The notes beneath the pieces were generated by a model. That model was not told where the DNA came from. It made no database searches and was given only the letters and a program-made list of their open reading frames with translations. A program made the position numbers and the translations under genes. From an uncultured Clostridium sp. (GTDB taxonomy: Bacteria; Bacillota; Clostridia; Clostridiales; Clostridiaceae): 57,819 bases of DNA. This document shows, piece by piece, positions 17,901 to 25,473 of this stretch. Position 1 is the first letter of the stretch. The number at the start of each line of letters is the position of its first letter. The stretch is from the NCBI RefSeq assembly GCF_934754925.1, contig NZ_CAKVJA010000015.1, positions 1 through 57,819 on the forward strand, in the 5' to 3' direction.

Positions 17901-18681
17901 TAAAATTGAAGATGAGAACCTGTTTATAACTTCTAAAAATGTTGTTGTGGATAAAGAAATAGGCAGAAGACTTGATTATAAATATAAATTTATAGAGGGA
18001 GCAATGCTACCAAGTAATATTTCTGTTTCTGATTTAAAGAAAAAAGAATTTACTTATGGTGATGAGGTGCATGACACTGTAGAAGTATTTAAAGAAAAGG
18101 AAGTTTTAAAGCCTAAATTTTTAAAAGAAGAAAAGGGATTATCTGCAGCTGAAAGAGGAACTGTAATTCATTATGTTATGCAAAGATTAAATTATGACAG
18201 AGTAAGCACAATTAGTGAAATTAAATCACAAATAGAAGAAATGATATTAGATAATTCATTAACAGAAAAGGAAGCTTCAGCTGTATGGTATAAGAAAATA
18301 TATAATTTCTTTAATAGCAAATTAGGTGAAAGAGTATTGAAAGCGTATAAAGAAGATCGGCTAGTAAGTAGAGAGTTACCTTTCTTTACAGAATTAAGTA
18401 GTGTAGAATATGATCCAGAATTAAATAAAGAAATCTATATGGATGAAAAGATTAGACTTCAAGGGATAATAGATTGTTTCTTTGAGGAAGAGGATGGAAT
18501 AGTTCTTTTAGACTATAAGACTGATTATGTTGAAGAAGGAAAAGTTGATGAAATAATTGAAAGATATAAGTCTCAAATTAAGTATTATAAGGATGCTTTA
18601 GAGAAGATAATAGGGAAAAGAGTAAAAGAAAGTTATTTATATTTGTTTAATATAGATAAAGAAATTCTAGTAGAAGTTTAA
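14926..18681 (+). CDS. addA: ATP-dependent helicase/nuclease subunit A
   Basis: 1251 residues. Superfamily 1A helicase with a Q-like motif (WTNEQLQAIE), Walker A (AAAGSGKTAVLVERI, about residues 24-38), motif Ia (VVTFTSAAASEMRERI), Walker B (LVDEYQDSN), GDVKQSIYRFRQA, and motif VI near RILYVAFTRAKEKL. The C-terminal RecB nuclease domain has ERGTVIHYVMQ and LLDYKTDYVEEGK. With AddB it loads recombination at breaks. The gene begins 2 bp after addB, using GGAGGAAGG inside it. The coding region at 17.83-17.95 kb contains several DnaA-box-like words (see findings). Confidence 0.96.
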   Translation: MGATKWTNEQLQAIETRRCNLLVAAAAGSGKTAVLVERIIRIITDEENPVDIDKLLVVTFTSAAASEMRERIAAAISKALEKNPNSKNLQRQLTLLGRANITTMHSFCLDVIKNYFYTIDLDPSFRIGDETEATLMKNEIIEELFEEYYEEDNEEFKELIEAYSGSKDDEKLKEMILSLYRFSMSGPWPEQWLMEKAEAFNISTLEELDKSEWVKVLKESLRVELNGFLNMYKKAIEIINDTDGLEPYLDAFNSDYDNLLRAYESLDSGLNDIYIALNSISFIKLKTVKKNQVSDENAQNSVKSIRDSVKKKIKSLIESTFEFTPQEALDGIIGVYPFMKTLATITLEFSKRFDEKKREKNILDFNDLEHLCLKILIDKDENNNIVPSKVAEHFMEFFDEVLVDEYQDSNNVQETIIDLVSRRRYEEANVFMVGDVKQSIYRFRQAKPELFLDKYNRYSLEDGSKDRKIQLYKNFRSRQEVIEGVNYIFKMVMSNTVGELEYTDEEALNLGASFKEANNEESIVGGEIELHILDKSGIVKEEEFIDEDSEDGSKEEEEDIDAITLEAKIVAKRIHELFETKDGKKFKVFDKDTNEYRDVRYKDIVILLRATKNWAEIFLDELGSEGIPVYADTGSGYFESIEIRTIMSLLKIIDNPLQDVPMIATLRSPICGFTAEELSDLRLLNKDLYFYEIIKEVSEGNYQVNEVLKFKCNNFIEDLSKWRERAIYTPIDEFIWYLYMDTAFYGYVGAMPNGKLRQANLKILFQRAKQYESTSFKGLFNFINFINKLRKSSGDMGSAKVLGENEDVVRIMSIHKSKGLEFPVVFTSGMGKQFNLMDLSNSILYHEELGFGPSYVNLETRNSYSTLAKEAIKKRIRLETLSEEMRILYVAFTRAKEKLIITGATSNLEKSINGWISSASLDKNIVLPSEVLKGKSYLDWIAMAMCKHTCGEKLRGVTGATRDLITSDFSTWNIKFWTKDLLTVDKNLEPVDKIEDENLFITSKNVVVDKEIGRRLDYKYKFIEGAMLPSNISVSDLKKKEFTYGDEVHDTVEVFKEKEVLKPKFLKEEKGLSAAERGTVIHYVMQRLNYDRVSTISEIKSQIEEMILDNSLTEKEASAVWYKKIYNFFNSKLGERVLKAYKEDRLVSRELPFFTELSSVEYDPELNKEIYMDEKIRLQGIIDCFFEEEDGIVLLDYKTDYVEEGKVDEIIERYKSQIKYYKDALEKIIGKRVKESYLYLFNIDKEILVEV

Positions 18682-18713
18682 TTGTTAAGATGAAGTAAGC
18701 CTTTCATAATAGT

Positions 18714-18748
18714 AAAAAGACCAGCAAAAAAATTTGCTGGTCTTTAGT
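18714..18748. terminator. Shared terminator between addA and cca
   Basis: Stem AAAGACCAGCAAA/TTTGCTGGTCTTT between convergent genes, with A/T runs on both sides. Confidence 0.88.
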
Positions 18749-18764
18749 TATATCAGTAGCTTAA

Positions 18765-20105
18765 TTAAATAAAGTTTTGAGCTATTTCTAAAAGGCTTTC
18801 TTTATTATTTAAATTTTTATCATCTAAAACACTTTCTAATAAAAAGGTTAGTATTTCGCCAATAATTTTTCCAGGTTTAATATTTAAATGTGTCATTAAA
18901 TCAGAACCAGTAACAGCTAAATCTTTTATATAAAGTGGTTCATTATTTTTTAGTATTAATTGTACTCTATTAGAAATATAATCAACTTTCTTTAAAAAGG
19001 GAACTGGATCCCATAATGAATTGATGTCCGCTTTTTGAAGTTCAAAAAGTGTAAATATATTTTCACTTCCAACACGTCTCAATAATCTTTTAATCTCACC
19101 ATCTGTAGGCATATAATTTACATCTAAGACTAAATGATCATAAATAATTTTAGAAACCTTATCTATAGTAGCATTATCAAATTTAAGTCTTGATAATATT
19201 GGTTTACATATTATTGCACCTTCTGGAGCATGGCCAGGAAAGTAGCAATGGCCGTTAGGCAATTGTTTTAATGTATTAAGTTTACCAATATCGTGAAAAA
19301 GGGCAGATAATCGTAAAATTAAATCATTACTTGAGGTATTGTTTATTACATTTAAAGTATGAGCAAATACATCTCTATTATGATTATTACAAAGAGGTGT
19401 ATATCCAATTAAACTATGAATTTCAGGAAGAATTATTTCTAATATTCCTGTATCTTTAAGTAAGTTTAGACCATCACAAGGATTAGTAGAAGTTAAGATT
19501 TTGCATAATTCATCTCTAATACGTTCAATACTAATGTTTTTGATTAGCTTATAATTTTCTTTAATAGCTAAATATGTTAAAACATCAATTTTAAAGCCTA
19601 ATTGGCAGCTAAATCTAATTGCACGTAACATTCTTAAAGCATCTTCTTGAAAGCGTTTAGTTGGATTTCCAACAGCTTTAATTATTTTATTTTTTAGATC
19701 ATCTATTCCATTAAAATAATCTATAAGTCCTTCTTTAGTATTATAAGCTAAAGCATTAACTGTAAAATCACGTCTTGATAAGTCTTCTTTTATATTTGAA
19801 ACAAACTCAACAGATTCCGGATGACGATTATCTAAATAATTTCCTTCTGTTCTATAAGTAGTAACTTCTAAATTTTCATTATTTAATATAACCGTAACCG
19901 TTCCATGTTTTATTCCTGTTGGGATTGTTCTTTCAAATAATGATTCTGTTATATTAGGTAAGGCAGACGTTGTTATATCGTAATCCTTAGGTGTTAAACC
20001 AAGTAAGCAATCTCTAACACAACCACCAACCATAAAAGCTTCATAATTATTGTTATAAAATGTATCTATAATAAATTGAACATTATTAGGTATATTAATA
20101 AACAT
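18765..20105 (-). CDS. cca: CCA tRNA nucleotidyltransferase / polynucleotide polymerase family with HD domain
   Basis: 446 residues from the ATG at 20105, which has AAAGGATG at good spacing; the ATG three codons earlier overlaps that site. The class II nucleotidyltransferase head shows VGGCVRDCLLGLTPKDYDITTSA (metal Asp-x-Asp) and the RRDFTVNALAYN block, followed by the poly(A)-polymerase-like RNA-binding domain. An HD domain follows (LSALFHDIGKLNTLKQ) with GHAPEGA. It adds or repairs the 3' CCA of tRNAs; the tRNAs in this window already encode CCA, so repair is the likelier role. Confidence 0.93.
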   Translation of the reverse strand: MFINIPNNVQFIIDTFYNNNYEAFMVGGCVRDCLLGLTPKDYDITTSALPNITESLFERTIPTGIKHGTVTVILNNENLEVTTYRTEGNYLDNRHPESVEFVSNIKEDLSRRDFTVNALAYNTKEGLIDYFNGIDDLKNKIIKAVGNPTKRFQEDALRMLRAIRFSCQLGFKIDVLTYLAIKENYKLIKNISIERIRDELCKILTSTNPCDGLNLLKDTGILEIILPEIHSLIGYTPLCNNHNRDVFAHTLNVINNTSSNDLILRLSALFHDIGKLNTLKQLPNGHCYFPGHAPEGAIICKPILSRLKFDNATIDKVSKIIYDHLVLDVNYMPTDGEIKRLLRRVGSENIFTLFELQKADINSLWDPVPFLKKVDYISNRVQLILKNNEPLYIKDLAVTGSDLMTHLNIKPGKIIGEILTFLLESVLDDKNLNNKESLLEIAQNFI

Positions 20106-20174
20106 AAAAATCATCCTTTAAAAATAAGTATTATTAATATATTTTAGCATAAAGATTATATAAAACGTTAATAG

Positions 20175-20230
20175 TAAAAAAATAAGGCTATATATCAAAT
20201 CTATATTTAAATAAATTTGATATATAGCTT
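20175..20230 (-). terminator. Terminator of the L,D-transpeptidase gene
   Basis: Stem AGCTATATATCAAAT with its complement, read on the minus strand, followed by T7. Confidence 0.85.
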
Positions 20231-20236
20231 CTAAAT

Positions 20237-21439
20237 TTAGTTAATTATAACTTTTGTACCAGACTCTATATTATCATAAATCCATTTAGCATCTTCGGTT
20301 TTTAATCTAATACAACCATGAGAAGCTGGAGTTCCTAAAGTATTATCTACAACTTCGCTTTGGTCCTTATTATAGGGAACTGAATGGAACAAGTAATCTC
20401 CATAGAATTGAACCCAATACTTTCCGCCTTGCTCATACTTATCTGAAAAGAACCAATCTCCACGTTCACGAACATCAAAAATTCCAGTTGGTGTTTTCTC
20501 ATCATCTATACCAGTAGAACAAATAAATGATTTAGCAGTATTCCATTTATTCATAGTTCCTTTATAAACATATGTCATTTGATCAGATAAGTTTACATAT
20601 ATTAAATATGGAGTTAAGCTTTCTATATTTAAAGTATTAATATTAGTACTAGTAATTGATTGAAGCAATTGACTAGATGTTAATGTTGAATTTTGATTAT
20701 CATTAGAATCTATAGAAGCTAAATATTTTTCCTTAGCTTCAGCGATAGAGTCAATTTTGTTATTAATATCATCATCTGATTCTGATATTATAGAAGTATC
20801 AGCATTAGATAATAAATTTATAGCTTTAGTATAATAATCATCTTTAACTAACTTATCAGCTTCCTTAAATAAGCTATCTTTATAATCACTTATACATTTT
20901 TCTATGTACTTAGTTGCATCACTATAATATTTCGAAGAATCAGGTATTTTTTTTAGTAAGTTAATAGCAATAGCAAAATCACCATTATTACAATTATCTA
21001 AACCTAAGTCTAAAATTGCTTTATAGTCAGAATCGTCTTCAGGAATATAATTATCATCTAATGAAATTATTACTTTATTTAATGATGAATTTAATATATT
21101 ATATCCCTTAATTTCATTTAAAACTATTAAGGCTTTTGATTTATTTTCTTCATTATCTAAAACAGAATCACATATGTTTTTTACTACAGAAGAGAAATAA
21201 ATATTTAAATCTTTATTTAAAGTTTTCTTTTTTAATTTTAAATAAATATTATCATCTGTGATAACTTTTTTAGCAGCAGTGAAATCACAACTATTAAATT
21301 TAGAGAAAAAGTCATCTGTAATTAAAGAATATTTATAATTTATATAGTAATTAGCAGCAAATACCAGTAACAGTCCAGTAAAAATAATTGTAATAATTTT
21401 AAAAACACTTTTTTTAGGTTTTCGAAATAAACTTCTCAA
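20237..21439 (-). CDS. L,D-transpeptidase (YkuD) with N-terminal membrane anchor
   Basis: 400 residues. A basic N-terminus and one membrane segment (residues about 14-32) place the rest outside the cell. The middle ~200 residues are Asp/Ser/Lys-rich and look like repeated helical modules. The C-terminal ~120 residues are a YkuD domain ending in SHGCIRL with catalytic Cys376 and upstream His in YLFHSVPYN. Such enzymes make 3-3 peptide cross-links or attach proteins to peptidoglycan. Start TTG at 21439 with a perfect AAGGAGG. No cell-wall neighbour gives a more exact role. Confidence 0.88.
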   Translation of the reverse strand: MRSLFRKPKKSVFKIITIIFTGLLLVFAANYYINYKYSLITDDFFSKFNSCDFTAAKKVITDDNIYLKLKKKTLNKDLNIYFSSVVKNICDSVLDNEENKSKALIVLNEIKGYNILNSSLNKVIISLDDNYIPEDDSDYKAILDLGLDNCNNGDFAIAINLLKKIPDSSKYYSDATKYIEKCISDYKDSLFKEADKLVKDDYYTKAINLLSNADTSIISESDDDINNKIDSIAEAKEKYLASIDSNDNQNSTLTSSQLLQSITSTNINTLNIESLTPYLIYVNLSDQMTYVYKGTMNKWNTAKSFICSTGIDDEKTPTGIFDVRERGDWFFSDKYEQGGKYWVQFYGDYLFHSVPYNKDQSEVVDNTLGTPASHGCIRLKTEDAKWIYDNIESGTKVIIN

Positions 21440-21619
21440 TTAAATACCTCCTTATGCTTTATTATTAATAATTGACTATTTCTTTAATTTTTAAACCTAT
21501 TTCAAGTGAATTTACAAAAAGTACACAAGAAAATTTAGAAGAATATGTTATAATCAAAATATAAAAATACTAATATAGTATTAATTTTTTTGTGAATAAT
21601 TATGTCTTATGGAGGAGTA

Positions 21620-22399
21620 ATGGGCAATAAAATAAAAATGAAAAGTAAATTTATTTTTAGTATTAATCCTAAAAAATATGTTTATTTATATAAGGAAAAA
21701 TTAAGTAAGGCCTTTTTATATGTTTTAGTTCTTGCTTTGATTACTGGAATAATTCAAGGGGCTATGAGTGCTATAGTTATTTCTAGCTTAGAAAAAACTA
21801 CAGAAATGATTTTAAATCAAGATGAAGTTCAATTTGAAATGAAGAATGGTATATTAGATTTTAAGGAATCGCCTATAAAAGAGGAAGAAGGTCAAGCATT
21901 ATTATATATAGATACAAATAAGGGAATAGAAGATTTAGAATCTTTAAGAAGCATTACTGTTCATAAAGATATGGTAACTGTATTACTTAAAGATGGATTT
22001 ATGATTAAAGGCGGATCAGAAAATATTATACATAAATACTCTGATTTAGGATTAGATAAAATAGATTTTGATAATGCTTTCGTAATTGCAGCCTTAGAAA
22101 AGGTAGGTATAGTTAAATATATAATTATTCCTATTATGATAATTATTAATTTTGTACAATTAATAATATATTCATTATTAATTTCATTAGTAGGTTTATT
22201 AAGCAATCTAATTGGAAATAGAAAGATATCTTATAGAGAGTTATTTAATCTTTCATTATATGCTGTTACATTACCAGCAATAATTAATTTAATATATCCA
22301 ATTGGTGGATATTTTATTTTAGTTGGTGGAATTATATTAATGTTTGGGTTAAGCTATATATTTTTAAATAATGAAAAGCAAAACATAGAAAGTAATTAA
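21620..22399 (+). CDS. DUF1189 family membrane protein
   Basis: 259 residues from the ATG at 21620 (GGAGGAG upstream). N-terminal membrane helix (KAFLYVLVLALITGIIQGAM), then a ~100-residue extracytoplasmic stretch with DLESLRSITV and ITVHKDMVTVLLKDGF, then three more helices around 175-255 (IIIPIMIIINFVQLIIYS, LSLYAVTLPAIINLIY, GGYFILVGGIILMFG). This layout matches DUF1189. The function of the family is unknown. It is divergent from the L,D-transpeptidase gene. Confidence 0.75.
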   Translation: MGNKIKMKSKFIFSINPKKYVYLYKEKLSKAFLYVLVLALITGIIQGAMSAIVISSLEKTTEMILNQDEVQFEMKNGILDFKESPIKEEEGQALLYIDTNKGIEDLESLRSITVHKDMVTVLLKDGFMIKGGSENIIHKYSDLGLDKIDFDNAFVIAALEKVGIVKYIIIPIMIIINFVQLIIYSLLISLVGLLSNLIGNRKISYRELFNLSLYAVTLPAIINLIYPIGGYFILVGGIILMFGLSYIFLNNEKQNIESN

Positions 22400-22468
22400 T
22401 TAAATGTAAAAAATTTTAATTGTTGATAAATTATAATTTTTGTGTTAACATAGAGTTGTTAACACTAT

Positions 22469-22543
22469 GGAGCGTTAGTTAAACGGATATAACACGCCGC
22501 TACGGACGGCGCATTAAGGGTTCGATTCCTTTACGCTCTGCCA
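22469..22543 (+). tRNA. tRNA-Arg (ACG)
   Basis: 75 bases; anticodon ACG in loop CTACGGA, T arm GGTTCGATTCC, encoded CCA, acceptor GGAGCGT paired with ACGCTCT. Confidence 0.95.
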
Positions 22544-22544
22544 A

Positions 22545-22579
22545 AAAAGAACTGTTGAATTTCAACAGTTCTTTTTTTA
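22545..22579 (+). terminator. Terminator of tRNA-Arg
   Basis: Perfect stem AAGAACTGTTGAA/TTCAACAGTTCTT with T7. Confidence 0.92.
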
Positions 22580-22641
22580 TTATAAAATTTTATGTTACTA
22601 GGAAAACTATTTTTAGAGTTAGAATAAAGAGGTAGATATAT

Positions 22642-23781
22642 ATGATTGATATATTGATAAATCAAGTAGATGAGCATAATGAAAGTAATATCCTAGCAAC
22701 TCAAGAATTTAAGCCAAATTTAGTTTATTTCATAAAAGATAAAGACTCAGAAGAAAAAATGAAAACACTTAGATTATATTATGAAAAAAATTTTAAAAAA
22801 ATTAAAATTGAAGAATTACTTGTTGAAGAAGGAGATAAAGAAAGGTTAGAAGAGATAATAAGTAGATTAAAAGAAAAGAATAGAAATATCTTAATTAACT
22901 TAACTGGGGGAAAAAGAATAAATTCTTTAATTTTATTAGATTTGTGTATAAAAGAAAAACTTATAGCGTTATATATAAATATTAAGAAGAAAATTATATA
23001 TGAATTTAAGGATAATATAAAAATATATGAAAAAACTTTTGAAGATCTAGAGATTGATGATATTGTTAAAGCCTCAGGAGGAAAAATTATTGAAGATTCT
23101 TCAGAGTTATGTAATAAAAAAGATTTAATTTACTTTGCAGAAAAAATATCTAGCAATTTAGAATTATGGCATAAGTATAAGCAACAATTATACGAATCAA
23201 GTATATTTGAACATGATAGCAATGAAACACAAAGAATATATATTCATACTCAAACCTTAGAAGATGAAGAAATTAATTTATTAGATAAAATATTATCTAA
23301 ATTTAAAGAGATGAATGAGATTAGTTATAAGAAAGAAAAAAATAGAGTAGTTGTTAACTTTAATAATGAGTACTTAAAAGCCTTTATATTTAAAAGTGGA
23401 ACATGGTTAGAAATAGAAACAAATAAATTAATTAATAGTATTGAAGAGATAGATGAAGCTAAAAATGGTGTAATGTTTTTATGGAATGATGAAAATCAAT
23501 CTGTTAGAAATGAACTTGATGTTGTTGCAGTAAAAGATTCAGTTCCAATTTTTATTTCCTGTAAAGATAGTGATAAATATAATGAAATGGCATTAAATGA
23601 ATTAAATGTATATGCTACTAAATTTGGAGGAGAAAATTCTTATAAAATATTAGTGGCAACAAAGGAACCAATAAAATCTCCAGTAAGAGTAAGAGCAAAA
23701 GAGATGGGAATTCATTTAATTATTTTTGATGGGAACGAAGAAAAATTAATTAAAGAAATTAAGAGTATAATAAATAACTAA
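22642..23781 (+). CDS. Card1-like CARF-domain nuclease (DUF1887)
   Basis: 379 residues. The N-terminal ~140 residues look like a CARF fold, with the ligand motif NLTGGKRINSL (Gly-Gly-Lys at 89-91). A winged-helix-like middle follows. The C-terminal part is a PD-(D/E)XK nuclease: Glu257 in GTWLEIETNKLIN, Asp293 in NELDVVAV and Lys308 in IFISCKDSD. Card1/Can2 proteins of this build cut DNA and/or RNA when cyclic oligoadenylates from type III CRISPR bind the CARF dimer. No cas10, other cas gene or repeat array is in this window. It lies 98 bp behind tRNA-Arg (ACG), a typical insertion neighbourhood, but no integrase or att repeat is seen. Confidence 0.82.
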   Translation: MIDILINQVDEHNESNILATQEFKPNLVYFIKDKDSEEKMKTLRLYYEKNFKKIKIEELLVEEGDKERLEEIISRLKEKNRNILINLTGGKRINSLILLDLCIKEKLIALYINIKKKIIYEFKDNIKIYEKTFEDLEIDDIVKASGGKIIEDSSELCNKKDLIYFAEKISSNLELWHKYKQQLYESSIFEHDSNETQRIYIHTQTLEDEEINLLDKILSKFKEMNEISYKKEKNRVVVNFNNEYLKAFIFKSGTWLEIETNKLINSIEEIDEAKNGVMFLWNDENQSVRNELDVVAVKDSVPIFISCKDSDKYNEMALNELNVYATKFGGENSYKILVATKEPIKSPVRVRAKEMGIHLIIFDGNEEKLIKEIKSIINN

Positions 23782-23807
23782 AGTGCAAAGCACTTTAGTT
23801 AAATTTT
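23778..23807. terminator. Shared terminator between the Card1-like gene and psd
   Basis: Perfect stem AACTAAAGTGC/GCACTTTAGTT with AAA loop; T-rich on the plus side. It includes both stop codons or their edges. Confidence 0.85.
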
Positions 23808-24685
23808 TCTCCTATCTTTTCGCCCATGATAACTTGTGTTTCAAAGCCAAAGGATGATTGAATAAGTATATCATCATCTATATTTACTGTATTTGGTTTA
23901 AAGAAAAGAATAGTTGTAGATCCACCAAATTTAAAATATCCTTTTTCATCACCCTTAGAAACTTTTTTATTTGGCTCATAACTTTGAACTATAGATCCAA
24001 CACAAGTTGCACCTACTTCCATAATAATTACATCATCAAAATTTTCAGAGTGGAAAATAGACCATTCACGTTTATTTTGACAGTATAATTTAGGAATTCT
24101 TTCTAAGGCAGTAGGATTAACTGAATAATAATTTCCTTTAATTATATTTGATTTTTCAGGAATACCATTATCTATAAAATGCAATCTGTGATAATCTATT
24201 GGACATAATCTTAAAACTAAACAAGTTCCACCAGCATATTCATTTGCAATAGGATTATCTTCTAATAATTCAGACAAGCTATAAGTAATTCCTTTTACTT
24301 GAATTAAGGAATTTATATCGATATTAGTATAAGCTAACAAACGACCATCACCAGGAGATATTAATATATTTTTCTCTTTATTAATAGGTCTAGCTTCTGG
24401 AATAAGTTTTCTGATGAAAAAATCATTAAAGCTTTTGAAATCAGAAGGATCATTAATAAATATATCAGTATCAATATTAAAATTTCTAATAAATGAATTA
24501 ATTTTTTTAGTACTTAATTTACTATCGCAATAATTACCATATAATTTAGAAAAAAGTTTTCTTTTTATAAATAATTCTAAAAAACTTTTACCTATTGGTG
24601 ATTCATAAGTCCATTTTATGTACTTTCCTCCAGCAACATCTTCAGTATCGTATTTATTTGTTTTTCTATTATAAACTTGTATCAT
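23795..24685 (-). CDS. psd: Phosphatidylserine decarboxylase proenzyme
   Basis: 296 residues. It decarboxylates phosphatidylserine to phosphatidylethanolamine at the membrane. The self-cleavage site is GGST (Gly255-Ser256 in KFGGSTTILFF), which gives the small pyruvoyl alpha chain of ~41 residues. Other family blocks are FNDFFIRKLIPEARPI, ISPGDGRLLAY and LRLCPIDYHRLHF with the catalytic His. The ATG follows TGAGGTAA. No pssA is adjacent. Confidence 0.95.
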   Translation of the reverse strand: MIQVYNRKTNKYDTEDVAGGKYIKWTYESPIGKSFLELFIKRKLFSKLYGNYCDSKLSTKKINSFIRNFNIDTDIFINDPSDFKSFNDFFIRKLIPEARPINKEKNILISPGDGRLLAYTNIDINSLIQVKGITYSLSELLEDNPIANEYAGGTCLVLRLCPIDYHRLHFIDNGIPEKSNIIKGNYYSVNPTALERIPKLYCQNKREWSIFHSENFDDVIIMEVGATCVGSIVQSYEPNKKVSKGDEKGYFKFGGSTTILFFKPNTVNIDDDILIQSSFGFETQVIMGEKIGEKFN

Positions 24686-24886
24686 AATTTACCTCATATC
24701 AATTATTGTAATTAAAAAATATCATTATTTATTATAAGCAAAGCTACAATAATATTCTTATAATATATTAACATATTTTCTTTTAATAGTTTATTAACAT
24801 TATAGAATAGAAAATTTATTTGAAAGTATAAATATAAAACTATAGAATAAATCATAGGAATTAGTTTGTAAATTGTGGAGGTTAAT

Positions 24887-25447
24887 ATGAGTTTAGAAAT
24901 AAAAATAATAAATGCGACTATAGATATTTTTAGGGAAAAGGGTGTTAAATTTACAATGGATGACATTGCTAATAAGTTAGGAGTTAGTAAAAGAACACTT
25001 TATGAAAATATAGATAGTAAAGAAACACTATTAAGCTTATTAGTTGATGAAGTGTTTGATTCAATTAAACATCAAGGTCAAGAAATAATTGAAGACGATA
25101 GTATAGGGGATTTAGAAAAGTTAAAGCTACTATTAACAATAATTCCAACTTCATATAATACTATTGATTATACAAGGATACATGAGATAAAGAAATTTTA
25201 TCCTAATGTATATGAAAAAATAATAAATAGATTAGATATAGGATGGCAACCAACACAACTATTAATAAATAAATGTATTAAAGATGGACTAATTAAAAAA
25301 GTAAATTTATCCCTTATGAAGAGTGTTTTAATTGGTAGTATTATAATTTTAATTGAAGATAATAATTTACATAAAGAAAACCTAGATTATAAAAATACTA
25401 TGAAAAAGATTGTAGATATAATGTTTGATGGTTTAGTAATTAAGTAA
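24887..25447 (+). CDS. TetR/AcrR family transcriptional regulator
   Basis: 186 residues from the ATG at 24887 (GGAGG upstream). The N-terminal TetR helix-turn-helix is plain: TIDIFREKGVKFTMDDIANKLGVSKRTLYENIDSKETLL. The C-terminal ligand domain has no recognisable subfamily. It is divergent from psd with ~200 bp between. That gap (24686-24886) holds AT-rich sequence in which I see no clear operator palindrome. The target is unknown. Confidence 0.85.
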   Translation: MSLEIKIINATIDIFREKGVKFTMDDIANKLGVSKRTLYENIDSKETLLSLLVDEVFDSIKHQGQEIIEDDSIGDLEKLKLLLTIIPTSYNTIDYTRIHEIKKFYPNVYEKIINRLDIGWQPTQLLINKCIKDGLIKKVNLSLMKSVLIGSIIILIEDNNLHKENLDYKNTMKKIVDIMFDGLVIK

Positions 25448-25472
25448 AAGAGCCAGTAATACTGGCTCTTTT
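25446..25472. terminator. Shared terminator between the TetR gene and the ABC-F gene
   Basis: Perfect stem AAAAGAGCCAGT/ACTGGCTCTTTT, usable in both directions. Confidence 0.9.
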
Positions 25473-25473
25473 A

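Noticed and set aside
22642..23781. CRISPR array or cas operon near the CARF protein
   Set aside because: I looked on both sides for regularly spaced repeats and Cas-like ORFs and found none in the window.
23858..24088. Plus-strand ORF of 76 codons opposite psd
   Set aside because: It lies wholly within the antisense of psd, has no ribosome site and no recognisable motif; the same applies to the other antisense frames opposite serS, proA, proB, carB and murI.
22469..25447. Genomic island at tRNA-Arg carrying the CARF nuclease, psd and tetR
   Set aside because: No integrase, no direct repeat of the tRNA 3' end downstream, and psd is a core gene. Only the CARF gene itself remains a candidate for accessory status.
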